Numbered from the stretch's first letter, positions 26,851-35,761 are shown. The stretch: DNA of 64,000 bases from Actinomyces sp. (GCF_030524025.1 NZ_JAUNHI010000007.1:1-64000); one strand, 5' to 3'. Numbers and translations: made by a program. Notes: generated by a model from the sequence alone, not told the origin.

Positions 26851-26910
26851 TTGCACGAAAAAATGTAATGCGCCCGTGCAAGGTTTGCAAGCGGTTCTAC
26901 ACCGTTGCAC
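26851..26910 (-). promoter_or_regulatory. malE promoter with CTTGCA-type operator sites
   Basis: On the minus strand a -35 TTGCAA (26885-26890), a 17-base spacer and a -10 TACATT (26862-26867) form a good promoter for malE. Over the -35 and spacer stand two direct heptamers, CTTGCAA and CTTGCAC, two bases apart (26885-26891 and 26876-26882). TTGCACG (26851-26857) with CGTGCAA (26875-26881) forms an inverted pair around the -10, and GTTGCAC recurs at 26904-26910. CTTGCA heptamers are the kind of site described for Streptomyces MalR, so repression by the LacI protein at 19777-20784 is inferred. Confidence 0.68.
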
Positions 26911-26945
26911 AAACGTGGCTCACATCACGAGGCTCGGGGCGGTGG

Positions 26946-28172
26946 TCAGGCGACAGTGCTGGCCGTCAGCCACACGGTCGTCGTCGGCGGGACGGCAAGA
27001 CGGCCCCCCTCCTGGTGGAGCACGCCCGAGGACAGCAGGATCTCGGCGTGCGCGGGCAGGTCGATGGCCTGCTCGGAGGTGTTGACCAGGACGAGCACAT
27101 CACGGGCCAGCAGCACGACCGCCTCCGGCGGGCACCACTCCAGACCGCTGACGAAGGCCACCGGGGCAGTGGCCAGCTCGTGCGCCTGGCGCATCCGCGC
27201 CGCGTGCCTGACCGTGGCCAGCGGTGAGCCGAACACCGAGTCCTGGGTGGCCGAGCTGCGCATGATGACTGCCGCCAGGTCCAGGGGGTCGGAGGGCTTG
27301 TCCTGATCGAGCAGGTCGATCTCGTCGCCCTGGCGCAGGTAGACCGCGCCGGGCAGGGCAAGCATGAGCGTGAGCAGCGCGCTCGAGCGGCGCTGGCGCA
27401 GACCCTCGTCGACCTCGAACCAGCGCCGGCCGTCACCGGGGTCGTCGGCGCCGACCAGCCCCGAGCTCGGCAGGTGGCGCCAGACCGGTGCCGCACCGAA
27501 GCGGTCGTGCTCGGACAGTGAGTGCGTGATGTGCCGGGTCAGGGACTCGCGGTCCCAGCGCGCCAGCATGAGACGGTCGTCGCGCAGGTGGTGCAGCCAG
27601 TCGTCCTGGAGGTGGTGGCGCAGCGTCTGCGGGTAGTCGGCCGAGACGTCGGCGCCGACGATGCCGTCCTCGACGTGCTCGGCGACCATGGCGTGCAGGA
27701 TCGTGAAGTACTCGCTCAGCCGCTCCAGGTTGGTCTGGTCGGTGATGTCCGGCGGGACGATCGTGCCCAGGTCGATGCCGTCGGCTCCCGCGGCCAGGAA
27801 GGCCGCCGCGCGCTCCAGCAGCCCCTCGCCCTCGCGCTCGCGGCCCACGACGATGGGGTTGTCGGAGCGCACATGGGCGCCGGTGACCGGGCCCATCGCC
27901 CCCGAGATGCGCACGATGACCCTAAGGCCCAGCCCGTGGGCGCGGTCGGCGAAGCCGCGGAAGGCCTCGAGCTCGGTGTCGGGCCCGAGCAGGGAGGGCC
28001 GTACGAGGACCACACCGGAGCCCAGGGAGCGCACGTGCTCGAGCATCGAGTGGAGTCCGTTGAGCCCATCGGCGCCGAGCTCGGGCGAGCCGAGCTCGTA
28101 GACCATCCCCTCACGCCACCACTCCCGGGGGCCGTTGTAGACGCGGTGGACGAGCGTCGTCGTGGTCATCAC
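26946..28172 (-). CDS. GH13-like protein lacking catalytic residues
   Basis: Protein of 408 residues with the frame of a GH13 alpha-glucosidase: entry WWREGMVYELGSP, LEAFRGFADRAHGLGLRVIV, then ALLTLMLALPGAVYLRQGDE and a C-terminal beta-domain. The four catalytic regions are altered: region I reads VIVRISGAMGP instead of DxVxNH, region II DGIDLGTIVPP without the GxRxD pattern, region III GADVSADYP without Glu, and region IV HLPSSGLVG without HD. It is probably a non-catalytic sugar-binding or regulatory relative. GTG 28172 (AGGGAG nine bases upstream) or ATG 28169 is the start. It lies upstream of malE on the same strand. Confidence 0.7.
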   Translation of the reverse strand: MMTTTTLVHRVYNGPREWWREGMVYELGSPELGADGLNGLHSMLEHVRSLGSGVVLVRPSLLGPDTELEAFRGFADRAHGLGLRVIVRISGAMGPVTGAHVRSDNPIVVGREREGEGLLERAAAFLAAGADGIDLGTIVPPDITDQTNLERLSEYFTILHAMVAEHVEDGIVGADVSADYPQTLRHHLQDDWLHHLRDDRLMLARWDRESLTRHITHSLSEHDRFGAAPVWRHLPSSGLVGADDPGDGRRWFEVDEGLRQRRSSALLTLMLALPGAVYLRQGDEIDLLDQDKPSDPLDLAAVIMRSSATQDSVFGSPLATVRHAARMRQAHELATAPVAFVSGLEWCPPEAVVLLARDVLVLVNTSEQAIDLPAHAEILLSSGVLHQEGGRLAVPPTTTVWLTASTVA

Positions 28173-28332
28173 GGCAAACGGCTCCCTTCAGCCGGGCGGG
28201 CCCGGCGCAGTCGGACGCTCAGGTGAGCATCGGCGCCGCCGGACCGCCACCGGTGTGGCGTGGCCCGACATGACCTGCTGAACGTCGTTGCGTCCCTCAT
28301 GGTAACCCGCGCCTTGAGATACCTTGGGCACT

Positions 28333-29646
28333 ATGTCCAAGCGTGAGACGGCGCCCGCCGCCCCCCGGGCCGAGAGCCCCGCCGGGCTGGTGGGCTACGG
28401 GCGCCATGACGTCTCCCGATTCGTCCCCGAGGCGGCCAAGAACCCCCAGCGCACGCCCTTCGAGCGAGACCGGGCCCGCATCCTGCACTCCTCGGCCCTG
28501 CGGCGCCTGGGCGCCAAGACGCAGGTCCTGGGTCCCTCCAGCGACGACTTCGTGCGCACCCGCCTGACCCACTCCCTCGAGGTCGCCCAGGTCGGACGCG
28601 CCCTGGGACAGGCCCTGGGCTGCGACCCCGACGTCGTCGACGCCGCCTGCCTGTCCCACGACCTGGGGCACCCTCCCTATGGGCACAACGGGGAGAAGGC
28701 CCTCGACATCGTGGCCGCCTCCATCGGCGGCTTCGAGGGCAACGCCCAGACGATGCGGATCCTCACCCGCCTGGAGCCCAAGACCCTCGACGCCCAGGGG
28801 CGCCCGGTCGGGGTCAACCTCACCCGGGCCGGCCTGGACGCCGTCGCCAAGTACCCCTGGGCCAAGGGCGAGGGGCCCGGCGGGCCGCAGGGCAGAAGCG
28901 CCCGCAAGTACTCCTGCTACGAGGAGGACCGCGAGATCTTCGAGTGGATGCGGCTGGGCGCCCCGGGCCACCGGCGCTGCCTGGAGGCCCAGATCATGGA
29001 CTTCTCCGACGACGTGGCCTACTCCGTCCACGACGTCGAGGACGCCGTCGCCCTGGGCCGTCTCGACCCCGCCCGCCTCGCCTGGGCCGGGGAGGTCGAG
29101 GCGGTCATCGAGGCGACCCGTGCCTGGTACGGCCCGGCCACCAGCGCCCAGGAGCTGGGTGCAGCCTGGGAGCGGCTCATGGGGCGCACGAGCTGGATCA
29201 GGTCCTACGACGGCTCCCCGGCCGATGCAGCACGGCTGAAGAACCTGACGAGCGAGCTGACCGGCAGGTTCGTCTCCGAGGTCGCCGGGGCCACCCGCGC
29301 CGCCTACGGGCAGGGGCCGCTGACCCGCTACTCCGCCGAGCTCGTCGTGCCGCCGGCCACCGCTGCCGAGATCCTCGTGCTCAAGGGCGCCGCCGTCCAC
29401 TACGTCATGGCCCCCCGGGAGCATGAGCCGGTCTACCTGCGCCAGCGCACGGAGATCTTCGACCTGGCCGATGCCCTGCTGGCCTCGGGGCCCCGCCACC
29501 TCGAGCCGGTCTTCGCCGCCTCCTGGCGCCAGGCCGAGGACGAGGCCGGACGCACCCGGGCGGTGGTCGACCAGATCGCCTCCCTGACCGACACCTCGGC
29601 CCGCGCCTGGCACGCGCGCCTGTGCGGGCTGCTGTCCGAGGTCTGA
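28333..29646 (+). CDS. dgt: Deoxyguanosinetriphosphate triphosphohydrolase-like protein
   Basis: HD-domain dNTP triphosphohydrolase of 437 residues that cleaves dNTPs to nucleoside and triphosphate. Metal and catalytic residues lie in RTRLTHSLEVAQVGRAL, ACLSHDLGHPPYGHNGE and DFSDDVAYSVHDVEDA. ATG 28333 is seven bases after TACCTT (28320-28325) with no ribosome site, so probably leaderless. It lies directly upstream of dnaG, the arrangement common in actinobacteria. Confidence 0.93.
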   Translation: MSKRETAPAAPRAESPAGLVGYGRHDVSRFVPEAAKNPQRTPFERDRARILHSSALRRLGAKTQVLGPSSDDFVRTRLTHSLEVAQVGRALGQALGCDPDVVDAACLSHDLGHPPYGHNGEKALDIVAASIGGFEGNAQTMRILTRLEPKTLDAQGRPVGVNLTRAGLDAVAKYPWAKGEGPGGPQGRSARKYSCYEEDREIFEWMRLGAPGHRRCLEAQIMDFSDDVAYSVHDVEDAVALGRLDPARLAWAGEVEAVIEATRAWYGPATSAQELGAAWERLMGRTSWIRSYDGSPADAARLKNLTSELTGRFVSEVAGATRAAYGQGPLTRYSAELVVPPATAAEILVLKGAAVHYVMAPREHEPVYLRQRTEIFDLADALLASGPRHLEPVFAASWRQAEDEAGRTRAVVDQIASLTDTSARAWHARLCGLLSEV

Positions 29647-29727
29647 GCCGACGGGTCGGGGACCATGGGTCCACAGGGGCCGGCGGCAGGTGGGCGGCCG
29701 CGCACCTCGGCCCCCTAGGATGCCCCC

Positions 29728-31725
29728 ATGGCGGGACTGATCAAGCGCGAGGACATCGACGCCGTGCGCGAGCACGCCAGGATCGAGGACGTCGTCGGCG
29801 AGCACGTCACCCTCAAGCCCGCCGGAGTCGGCTCGATGAAGGGACTGTGCCCCTTCCACGACGAGCGCACCCCGTCCTTCAACGTCCGCCCCCAGCTGGG
29901 TCTGTTCCACTGCTTCGGCTGCGGCGAGGGCGGGGACGTCATCGCCTTCGTCCAGAAGATCAACCACCTGTCCTTCACCGAGGCCGTCGAGCACCTCGCG
30001 GCCCGGATCGGGGTCCAGCTGCGCTACGAGGACGGCGGGTCGGTGGTCCGCCGCGCCATCGAGCCGGGCACCCGCCAGCGCCTGCTCGAGGCCAACCGGG
30101 TCGCCGAGGCCTGGTTCATCGAGCAGCTGGCGAGCCCGGGCGCCCGGGCCGGCCGGCGCTTCCTGGCCGAGCGGGGCTTCGACAGGCGGGCCGCCGCCGA
30201 CTTCTCGGTGGGCTACGCCCCCGCCGGCTGGGACAACCTGGCCAACCACCTGCGCTCGACCGGCTTCACCGAGCGCGAGCTCGTCGACTCCGGCCTGTGC
30301 GGCCGGGGCGGCTCCGGCGGTACCCGGATCTACGACCGGTTCCGCGACCGGCTCATGTGGCCGATCCGCGACGTGACCGGCGCGACCGTGGGCTTCGGCG
30401 GCCGGCGCCTGTCGGATGAGGACGCGACCGTCCCCAAGTACCTCAACACCCCCGAGACCGCGATCTACCACAAGGCCCAGGTCCTCTACGGCCTCGACCT
30501 GGCCAAGTCCGAGATCGCCCGCAGCCACCGCATCGTCGTCGTCGAGGGCTACACCGACGTCATGGCCGCCCACCTGTCGGGCGTGCGCACGGCCGTGGCC
30601 ACCTGCGGCACCGCCTTCGGCACCGAGCACGTCAGGATCGTGCGGCGCCTGCTGGGCGACGTCGCCGACCCCTCGGCCGGGGTCATGGCCGGCAACCGCA
30701 CCCGCGGGGGCGAGGTCGTCTTCACCTTCGACGGCGACGCCGCGGGCCGCGCCGCCGCCCTGCGCGCCTACGGGGAGGACCAGCACTTCGCGGCGCAGAC
30801 CTTCGTGGCTGTCGACCCCCACGGGCTGGACCCCTGCGACCTGCGCATGGAGGAGGGGCCCGAGGGCATCCCCCGCCTGCTCGAGCGCCGCCTGCCCCTG
30901 TTCGAGTTCGTCATCCGGACCTCCCTGTCCGACCTCGACCTCGACACCGCCGAGGGGAGGGTACGCGGGCTGCGCGCCGCCGCCCCCGTGGTCGCCGGCA
31001 TCCGGGACCGCGCCCTGCGACGGGAGTACACCCGCCGGCTGGCCGGGTGGCTGGGCTTGCCCGAGGCCGAGGCAGTCGGCGCCGTGCGGGCGGCCGAGCG
31101 GCGCGGGCCGGTCGTCCCCGGGGCTGACGGCCCCCCGCCGGATGAGGCCGATCGCCCCCGCCCCGGCCTGCCCCGCCTCGAGGATCCGGTGGCCAGGCTG
31201 GAGCGTCAGGCCCTGGCGGTCATCGTCCAGCTCCCCCAGGTCGCCGTGGAGGCCGGCGCTCAGGACATCAGCGCCGAGGCCTTCACGATGCCAGTCCACC
31301 GCGCGGTCTTCGAGACGATCGAGGCCGCCGGAGGGCCCGAGGAGGTCTCCGGCCTCCTGTCCCGCGCCCAGGAGGCCGGGATCGGGGCCGACCAGGCCCT
31401 GCAGCGGGCGACCGTGCACTGGATCGAACAGGTGCGCGCCGGTGCCATCGGGGTGGTCGACGCCGCCATCACCGAGCTGGCGGTCAGCCCCCTGCCCCTG
31501 CCCGCCGCTCGCGGCGGGCGCCCCGGTGAGCCCGACCCCGAGCATGTCAGTCGTTACGCCACAGGTGTCCTGTCGGCCCTGGCGCGCACCGGCATCACGC
31601 GCAGGCTGGCCGAGCTGCGTGCCCGCCAGCGGCGTATGAGCCCCGATGACCCCGCCTACCGGGAGATCTTCGAGGAGATCGTCGGCCTGGAGAACCGCCG
31701 CCAGCAGATCGCGCAGCGGGGTTGA
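29728..31725 (+). CDS. dnaG: DNA primase
   Basis: Primase of 665 residues that makes RNA primers for replication. The CHC2 zinc ribbon covers residues 38-65 (CPFHDERTPSFN, then FHCFGCGEGGD), the TOPRIM fold holds VVVEGYTDVMAAH and FTFDGDAAGRAAALRAY, and the C-terminal DnaB-interacting part begins near 490 (RLERQALAVIVQLPQVA). An insert within TOPRIM (LLGDVADPSAGVMAGNRTRG) is slightly longer than usual. ATG 29728 is six bases after TAGGAT (29716-29721), a leaderless arrangement. The hemH start follows the stop by seven bases. Confidence 0.97.
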   Translation: MAGLIKREDIDAVREHARIEDVVGEHVTLKPAGVGSMKGLCPFHDERTPSFNVRPQLGLFHCFGCGEGGDVIAFVQKINHLSFTEAVEHLAARIGVQLRYEDGGSVVRRAIEPGTRQRLLEANRVAEAWFIEQLASPGARAGRRFLAERGFDRRAAADFSVGYAPAGWDNLANHLRSTGFTERELVDSGLCGRGGSGGTRIYDRFRDRLMWPIRDVTGATVGFGGRRLSDEDATVPKYLNTPETAIYHKAQVLYGLDLAKSEIARSHRIVVVEGYTDVMAAHLSGVRTAVATCGTAFGTEHVRIVRRLLGDVADPSAGVMAGNRTRGGEVVFTFDGDAAGRAAALRAYGEDQHFAAQTFVAVDPHGLDPCDLRMEEGPEGIPRLLERRLPLFEFVIRTSLSDLDLDTAEGRVRGLRAAAPVVAGIRDRALRREYTRRLAGWLGLPEAEAVGAVRAAERRGPVVPGADGPPPDEADRPRPGLPRLEDPVARLERQALAVIVQLPQVAVEAGAQDISAEAFTMPVHRAVFETIEAAGGPEEVSGLLSRAQEAGIGADQALQRATVHWIEQVRAGAIGVVDAAITELAVSPLPLPAARGGRPGEPDPEHVSRYATGVLSALARTGITRRLAELRARQRRMSPDDPAYREIFEEIVGLENRRQQIAQRG

Positions 31726-31732
31726 GGCCGCC

Positions 31733-32758
31733 GTGACTCAAGCCCTCGACAGCCGGCCCGCCCTCATCCTGGTCAACCTCGGCACACCTGCCACCCCGAC
31801 CCCCGGGGACGTGCGCCGCTTCCTGCGCGCCTTCCTGACCGACCGGCGCGTGGTGGAGACCAGCCCTCTGCTGTGGCGGCCCGTGCTCGAGGGCGCCGTC
31901 CTGCGCCTGCGCCCGCGCTCCTCGGCCGCCAAGTACGCCTCGATCTGGAGGGCCGGACACGAGCACGAGCACATCGGCTCGCCCCTCATGCACGCCTCAG
32001 TCGCGCAGGGCAGGCTCCTCCAGCAGGTCCTGGGCCAGGACGTCGAGGTGGCCGTCGCCATGCGGTACGGGCCGCCGTCCCTGCGCGAGGTCATGGCCGG
32101 GCTGCTCGAGGCCGGGCACCGCCGGATCGCCGTCCTGCCCGTCTACCCGCAGTACGCCGCCTCCTGCCAGGCCTCGGTCCTCGACGAGGTCGCCCGCCTC
32201 CTGCTGCGGGTGCGCGACCAGCCCGAGCTGCGCACGGTGCGCTCCTTCCCGACGGCACCGGCCTACATTGAGGCGCTGGCCACCGCGGTCGAGAACCACT
32301 GGGCCGCCGTCGGGCGCCCCGACCCGCGCGCCGGGGCGCGTCTCATCCTGTCCTTCCACTCCATCCCCCGGGCGATGCACGACGCCGGGGACCCCTACCG
32401 CTCGGAGTGCCGGGCGACCGCCCGGGCCCTGGCCCGCCGGCTCGACCTGCCCGAGGGGCTCATGGAGGTGGGCTACCAGTCCGTCTTCGGTCCCGCCCAC
32501 TGGATCGGCCCGGCCACCATCGACATCGCCAGCGAGCTGGGCCGGCAGGGCTGCCCGCGCCTCGACGTCGTGTGCCCCGGTTTCATGGCCGACTGCCTCG
32601 AGACCCTCGAGGAGATCGACCAGCTCAACCGGGAGGCCTTCGTCTCGCGCGGCGGCGGGGCCTTCCACTACGTGCCCTGGGGCAACGACTCCCAGGGCGC
32701 GGTCGCGACACTGGCCGAGCAGGCGCGCACGGCGCTGGCCGGCTGGGTGAGTCCCTGA
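31733..32758 (+). CDS. hemH: Ferrochelatase (coproporphyrin type likely)
   Basis: Ferrochelatase of 341 residues inserting iron into porphyrin. Signs are ILVNLGTPATPTPGDVRRFL at the N-terminus, VAMRYGPPSL, the metal-site His in LSFHSIPRAMHDAGDPY, and the Glu in FMADCLETLEEI. In actinobacteria this enzyme usually acts on coproporphyrin III (CpfC), which I infer here. GTG 31733 is just after the dnaG stop with only GAGG as a site, so coupling with dnaG is likely. Confidence 0.93.
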   Translation: MTQALDSRPALILVNLGTPATPTPGDVRRFLRAFLTDRRVVETSPLLWRPVLEGAVLRLRPRSSAAKYASIWRAGHEHEHIGSPLMHASVAQGRLLQQVLGQDVEVAVAMRYGPPSLREVMAGLLEAGHRRIAVLPVYPQYAASCQASVLDEVARLLLRVRDQPELRTVRSFPTAPAYIEALATAVENHWAAVGRPDPRAGARLILSFHSIPRAMHDAGDPYRSECRATARALARRLDLPEGLMEVGYQSVFGPAHWIGPATIDIASELGRQGCPRLDVVCPGFMADCLETLEEIDQLNREAFVSRGGGAFHYVPWGNDSQGAVATLAEQARTALAGWVSP

Positions 32759-32897
32759 GCGCGGCGAGGCGCGTCACACCCCTGTCACCATCGGTCGGTA
32801 AGGTACGGCATCCTAGTGAGACCATGTCCTCCGTCGTCCTCCATCGTCCCCCGTCGTACTCGGACGTCCTTCGGCGTCCTGCGACGTTCTCCGACCT

Positions 32898-32922
32898 CGT
32901 CCTTCGACGCCGTCGAAGGACG
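32898..32922 (+). promoter_or_regulatory. Hairpin in the leader of the transporter gene
   Basis: An 11-bp perfect inverted repeat, CGTCCTTCGAC (32898-32908) and GTCGAAGGACG (32912-32922), with a 3-base GCC loop, lies 27 bases before ATG 32950. The preceding bases 32824-32897 are built from loose CGTCCT/CGTCGT repeats. The hairpin would stand close to the ribosome site GAGGAG (about 32938-32943), so it may influence translation; this is inference. Confidence 0.5.
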
Positions 32923-32949
32923 CCACGACACCAACCCGAGGAGTCCTCG

Positions 32950-34368
32950 ATGCACCTGCAGTGGTGGTCCGTCCTGCCCTTCGCCACGATGCTCGCCTGC
33001 ATCGCCGTCCTGCCCCTTGTGCCGGCCGCGGCCCACCTGTGGGAGAGGCGCTCCACCCAGCTGGCGATCTCCCTGGTGCTGGGGCTGCCGGTCGCGGTGT
33101 GGATGTGGGTGGTCGGCGGCTGGCAGGTGGTCTTCCACACCGCCGTCGAGTACGGCCAGTTCATCTGCCTGCTCCTGGCGCTGTTCGTCGTGTCCGGCGG
33201 CATCTTCCTGTCCGGAGACATCGAGGCCAGCCCGCGCAACAACACGGTCTTCCTGGCCGTGGGCGCCGTCCTGGCCAGTTTCGTGGGCACCACCGGGGCG
33301 GCCATGCTCCTCATCCGGCCGCTGCTCAACACCAACCGGGAACGGCGCTACCGGGTGCACACCGTCGTGTTCACCATCCTCATCGTGGCCAACTGCGGCG
33401 GTCTGCTCACGCCGCTGGGCGACCCGCCCCTGTTCCTGGGCTTCCTGCGCGGCGTGCCCTTCACCTGGACCTTCCACCTCTTCCCGGAGTGGCTGTTCGT
33501 CAATGCCATGCTGCTCGTGGCCTACTTCGCCCTCGACACGTGGTTCTACTCCCAGGAGCCCGCCTCGGCCGTCCTGGAGGACCGCACCGAGATCCAGCCC
33601 CTGGGCCTGCGGGGCGCCTCCAACTTCCTGTGGTTCACCGTCATCATCGCCGCCGTCGCCTTCGCCCCCTCGGTCGACGTCCACGCCATCGAGGAGGGCC
33701 AGGCAGGCCCGACCGACTGGATCCCGCTGCGCGAGCTCATCATGCTCGGCGCCGCCTGGGCCTCCTACCGCACGGGGGACAAGAAGGCCCGGTTCGAGGA
33801 CAACCAGTTCCAGTGGGGCCCCATCGCCGAGGTCGCCACCCTGTTCATCGGCATCTTCCTGACGATGATCCCCGCCCTGCACTACCTCGACGAGGTCGCC
33901 CCGCGCCTGCCCCTCAACGAGATCACCTTCTTCATCTTCACCGGCGGCCTGTCCTCGGTGCTCGACAACGCCCCGACCTACGTGACCTTCTTCGAGATGG
34001 CCGGGCAGCTCGACAACCCGGGTGGCGCCGTCGTGGCCGGGGTGCCCGAGGCCTATCTCGTGCCGATCTCCCTGGGGGCCGTGTTCTGCGGCGCGATCAC
34101 CTACATCGGCAACGGCCCGAACTTCATGGTCAAGTCGGTCGCCGACGCCGCGGGCGTCCAGATGCCGACCTTCGGCGGCTATGTCGGCAAGACCTTCACC
34201 TACCTGGTGCCGGTGCTCGTGTCCATGGTCTGCCTGTTCATCGCCCAGCCGCTCTGGGCCAAGGCGCTGGGGGCGGTCCTCACGGTCGTCCTACTGGCCA
34301 ACAGCGGCCGGCTCATCGCCAGGAGCCGGCGCTCGGCGCTGGCCGATCCCGCGCCGGCGGGCGACTGA
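32950..34368 (+). CDS. CitMHS/NhaD-type ion transporter
   Basis: Polytopic membrane protein of 472 residues with about 12 helices in the ion transporter superfamily. It contains the NCGGLLTPLGDPPLFLGFLR block after helix 4 and the pseudo-symmetric second-half block SSVLDNAPTYVTF plus ITYIGNGPNFMVK, features shared by NhaD-like Na/H antiporters and CitMHS-type proteins. Substrate is unresolved. ATG 32950 has GAGGAG; an in-frame ATG at 32824 would add 42 polar residues encoded by repetitive leader DNA and is judged unlikely. Confidence 0.85.
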   Translation: MHLQWWSVLPFATMLACIAVLPLVPAAAHLWERRSTQLAISLVLGLPVAVWMWVVGGWQVVFHTAVEYGQFICLLLALFVVSGGIFLSGDIEASPRNNTVFLAVGAVLASFVGTTGAAMLLIRPLLNTNRERRYRVHTVVFTILIVANCGGLLTPLGDPPLFLGFLRGVPFTWTFHLFPEWLFVNAMLLVAYFALDTWFYSQEPASAVLEDRTEIQPLGLRGASNFLWFTVIIAAVAFAPSVDVHAIEEGQAGPTDWIPLRELIMLGAAWASYRTGDKKARFEDNQFQWGPIAEVATLFIGIFLTMIPALHYLDEVAPRLPLNEITFFIFTGGLSSVLDNAPTYVTFFEMAGQLDNPGGAVVAGVPEAYLVPISLGAVFCGAITYIGNGPNFMVKSVADAAGVQMPTFGGYVGKTFTYLVPVLVSMVCLFIAQPLWAKALGAVLTVVLLANSGRLIARSRRSALADPAPAGD

Positions 34369-34423
34369 GAGCCCTGGTCCAGCAGGTCCCTCCAGCAGCG
34401 CTGGGCCGGACCCGGCCGCCCTG

Positions 34424-34543
34424 CTGCATGTCGGTGCGGATGCGCCAGCTCGGGGCCACCGTCGAGGTACCCGAGCTCTCGAAGGACGAGGCGATATGGA
34501 ACATCGGGTCGTACATCTGCTGGCGGGTCAGGACGTCGGTGCC
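34424..34543 (-). pseudogene. Possible C-terminal remnant of an esterase
   Basis: On the minus strand the stretch reads TDVLTRQQMYDPMFHIASSF and then VAPSWRIRTDMQQG. The APxWRIRxGxxQ pattern recalls the C-terminus of tannase or feruloyl-esterase-like hydrolases. No start, nucleophile or full domain is present, and a 23-bp repeat array lies just behind it. Assignment is tentative. Confidence 0.3.
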
Positions 34544-34589
34544 CACCGGGTCAGTGGCAACTGTGCGTCGAATGCGGTCCTGCCATCTC

Positions 34590-34644
34590 TGCCGATCTCG
34601 GGGTGTCATATGTCCCGATCTCGCGGTGTCATATGTCCCGATCT
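34590..34644 (-). repeat. 23-bp repeat array C (two full units plus a partial)
   Basis: Reverse-orientation units at 34599-34621 and 34622-34644, preceded by a nine-base partial unit GCCGATCTC (34590-34598). The unit joints vary (GGGG, GCGG) while the core TCATATGTCCCGATCTC is constant. The array ends five bases before the DUF3097 stop at 34650, in the gap between convergent genes. Confidence 0.9.
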
Positions 34645-34649
34645 CGGGG

Positions 34650-35702
34650 TCAGTGGGTGCCGGGTGCGGTGACGAAGTCGATGAGTTCCTCCATGCGCCC
34701 CAGCAGGCTGGGCTCGAGGTCCTTGTAGCTGCGCACGGTGGCCAGGATCCGTTTCCAACCTCGGGCGACATCGGCCTGGTCGGCGTGCGGCCAGCCCAGG
34801 GCGGCCAGAGTCCCGTGCTTGATGTCGGTGCCCCGGGGGACCTCGGGCCAGGCACGCAGCCCCACCCGCTCGGGCTTGACGGCCTGCCAGACATCGACGT
34901 ACGGGTGCCCCAGCACCAGGACGTTGTCCCCGCCGGGCATGGAGCGCACCCGCTGGGCGATCCGCGACTCCTTCGACCCGGCCACGAGGTGGTCGACGAG
35001 CACCCCCGCCCGGCGCTGCGGGGACGGTGCGAACTCGGCCATGACGTCCTCGAGGTGGTCGACGCCGTCGAGCATGAGGACGACCACCCCCTCGTGGCGC
35101 AGGTCGTCGCCCCAGACCTTCTCGACCAGCTCGGCGTCGTGGCGCCCCTCCACCCAGATCCGCGAGGCGCGCGCCACCTTGGCCCGCTCACCCTCGACGG
35201 CGTAGGAGCCCGAGGCGGTCAGCCGCCTGCCGGCCGCGGACACCGGGCCGGCCTGTCCCCGGGCCCTGGGGGTGGGCGGGTCGAGGACCACAGGCCTGCC
35301 CTCCAGCCAGAAGCCCGGCCCCAGGGGGAAGCCGCGGCGCACGCCCCTGCGGTCCTCCAGGACCACGACATGGCGACCGCCTGACTTCTCCACGGCCACC
35401 GCCGCCCCGACAAAACCGGTCTCGCGGTCCTCGACCACCATGCCGCGGGTCACGGGCACGTGCACCGACTCGGGGCGCACCGCATGCGGCCCGACCCGGT
35501 GGGGGTCGGTGGCCAGGACGTCCGCGCCGTAGCGGTCCGCCCCGGCGGGCGGGCGCCCGCCCGCCGCGGGAGCGCCGGTCCGCCGGCCGGCCCCCTGCTC
35601 GGGGGAGGGGCGGCCGTTGGCGGCTTGGCGCTCGCGCAGGGCCAGGCGGCGGGCGGCGGTCGACCCGGGGACCGGGCCCCGGGGGCGCGGAGAGGTGTTC
35701 AC
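34650..35702 (-). CDS. DUF3097 protein
   Basis: Actinobacterial protein of 350 residues, function unknown. After a basic, Pro/Ala-rich N-terminus (about 1-70) the conserved part has GMVVEDRETGFVGAAVAVEK, DPPTPR, then ASRIWVEGRHDAELVEKVWG and LMLDGVDHLEDVMAEF, a layout that recalls a TOPRIM-like nucleotide-binding fold (Glu in VEGRHD, Asp in LDGVD); that relation is my inference. GTG 35702 lies seven bases after a minus-strand TACCGT box (35715-35710), suggesting a leaderless message. Divergent from hrcA. Confidence 0.86.
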   Translation of the reverse strand: MNTSPRPRGPVPGSTAARRLALRERQAANGRPSPEQGAGRRTGAPAAGGRPPAGADRYGADVLATDPHRVGPHAVRPESVHVPVTRGMVVEDRETGFVGAAVAVEKSGGRHVVVLEDRRGVRRGFPLGPGFWLEGRPVVLDPPTPRARGQAGPVSAAGRRLTASGSYAVEGERAKVARASRIWVEGRHDAELVEKVWGDDLRHEGVVVLMLDGVDHLEDVMAEFAPSPQRRAGVLVDHLVAGSKESRIAQRVRSMPGGDNVLVLGHPYVDVWQAVKPERVGLRAWPEVPRGTDIKHGTLAALGWPHADQADVARGWKRILATVRSYKDLEPSLLGRMEELIDFVTAPGTH

Positions 35703-35761
35703 TCAGGGCACGGTAGGGGAAGGTCACGCACACCTCAGGTCTGACCCGCCGGGACGCGGCG

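Noticed and set aside
26814-26945. Small RNA or gene between malE and the GH13-like gene
   Set aside because: The segment is fully explained by promoter and operator sites; no reading frame has a ribosome site.
28297-31545. Minus-strand frame of 1082 codons opposite dgt and dnaG
   Set aside because: It crosses two clear genes and their gap, with low-complexity composition; stop codons are rare on this strand only because of GC bias.
32824-32949. 42-residue extension of the CitMHS/NhaD-type transporter
   Set aside because: It is encoded by repetitive leader DNA, is polar and Arg-rich, and no ribosome site precedes ATG 32824; kept only as an alternative.
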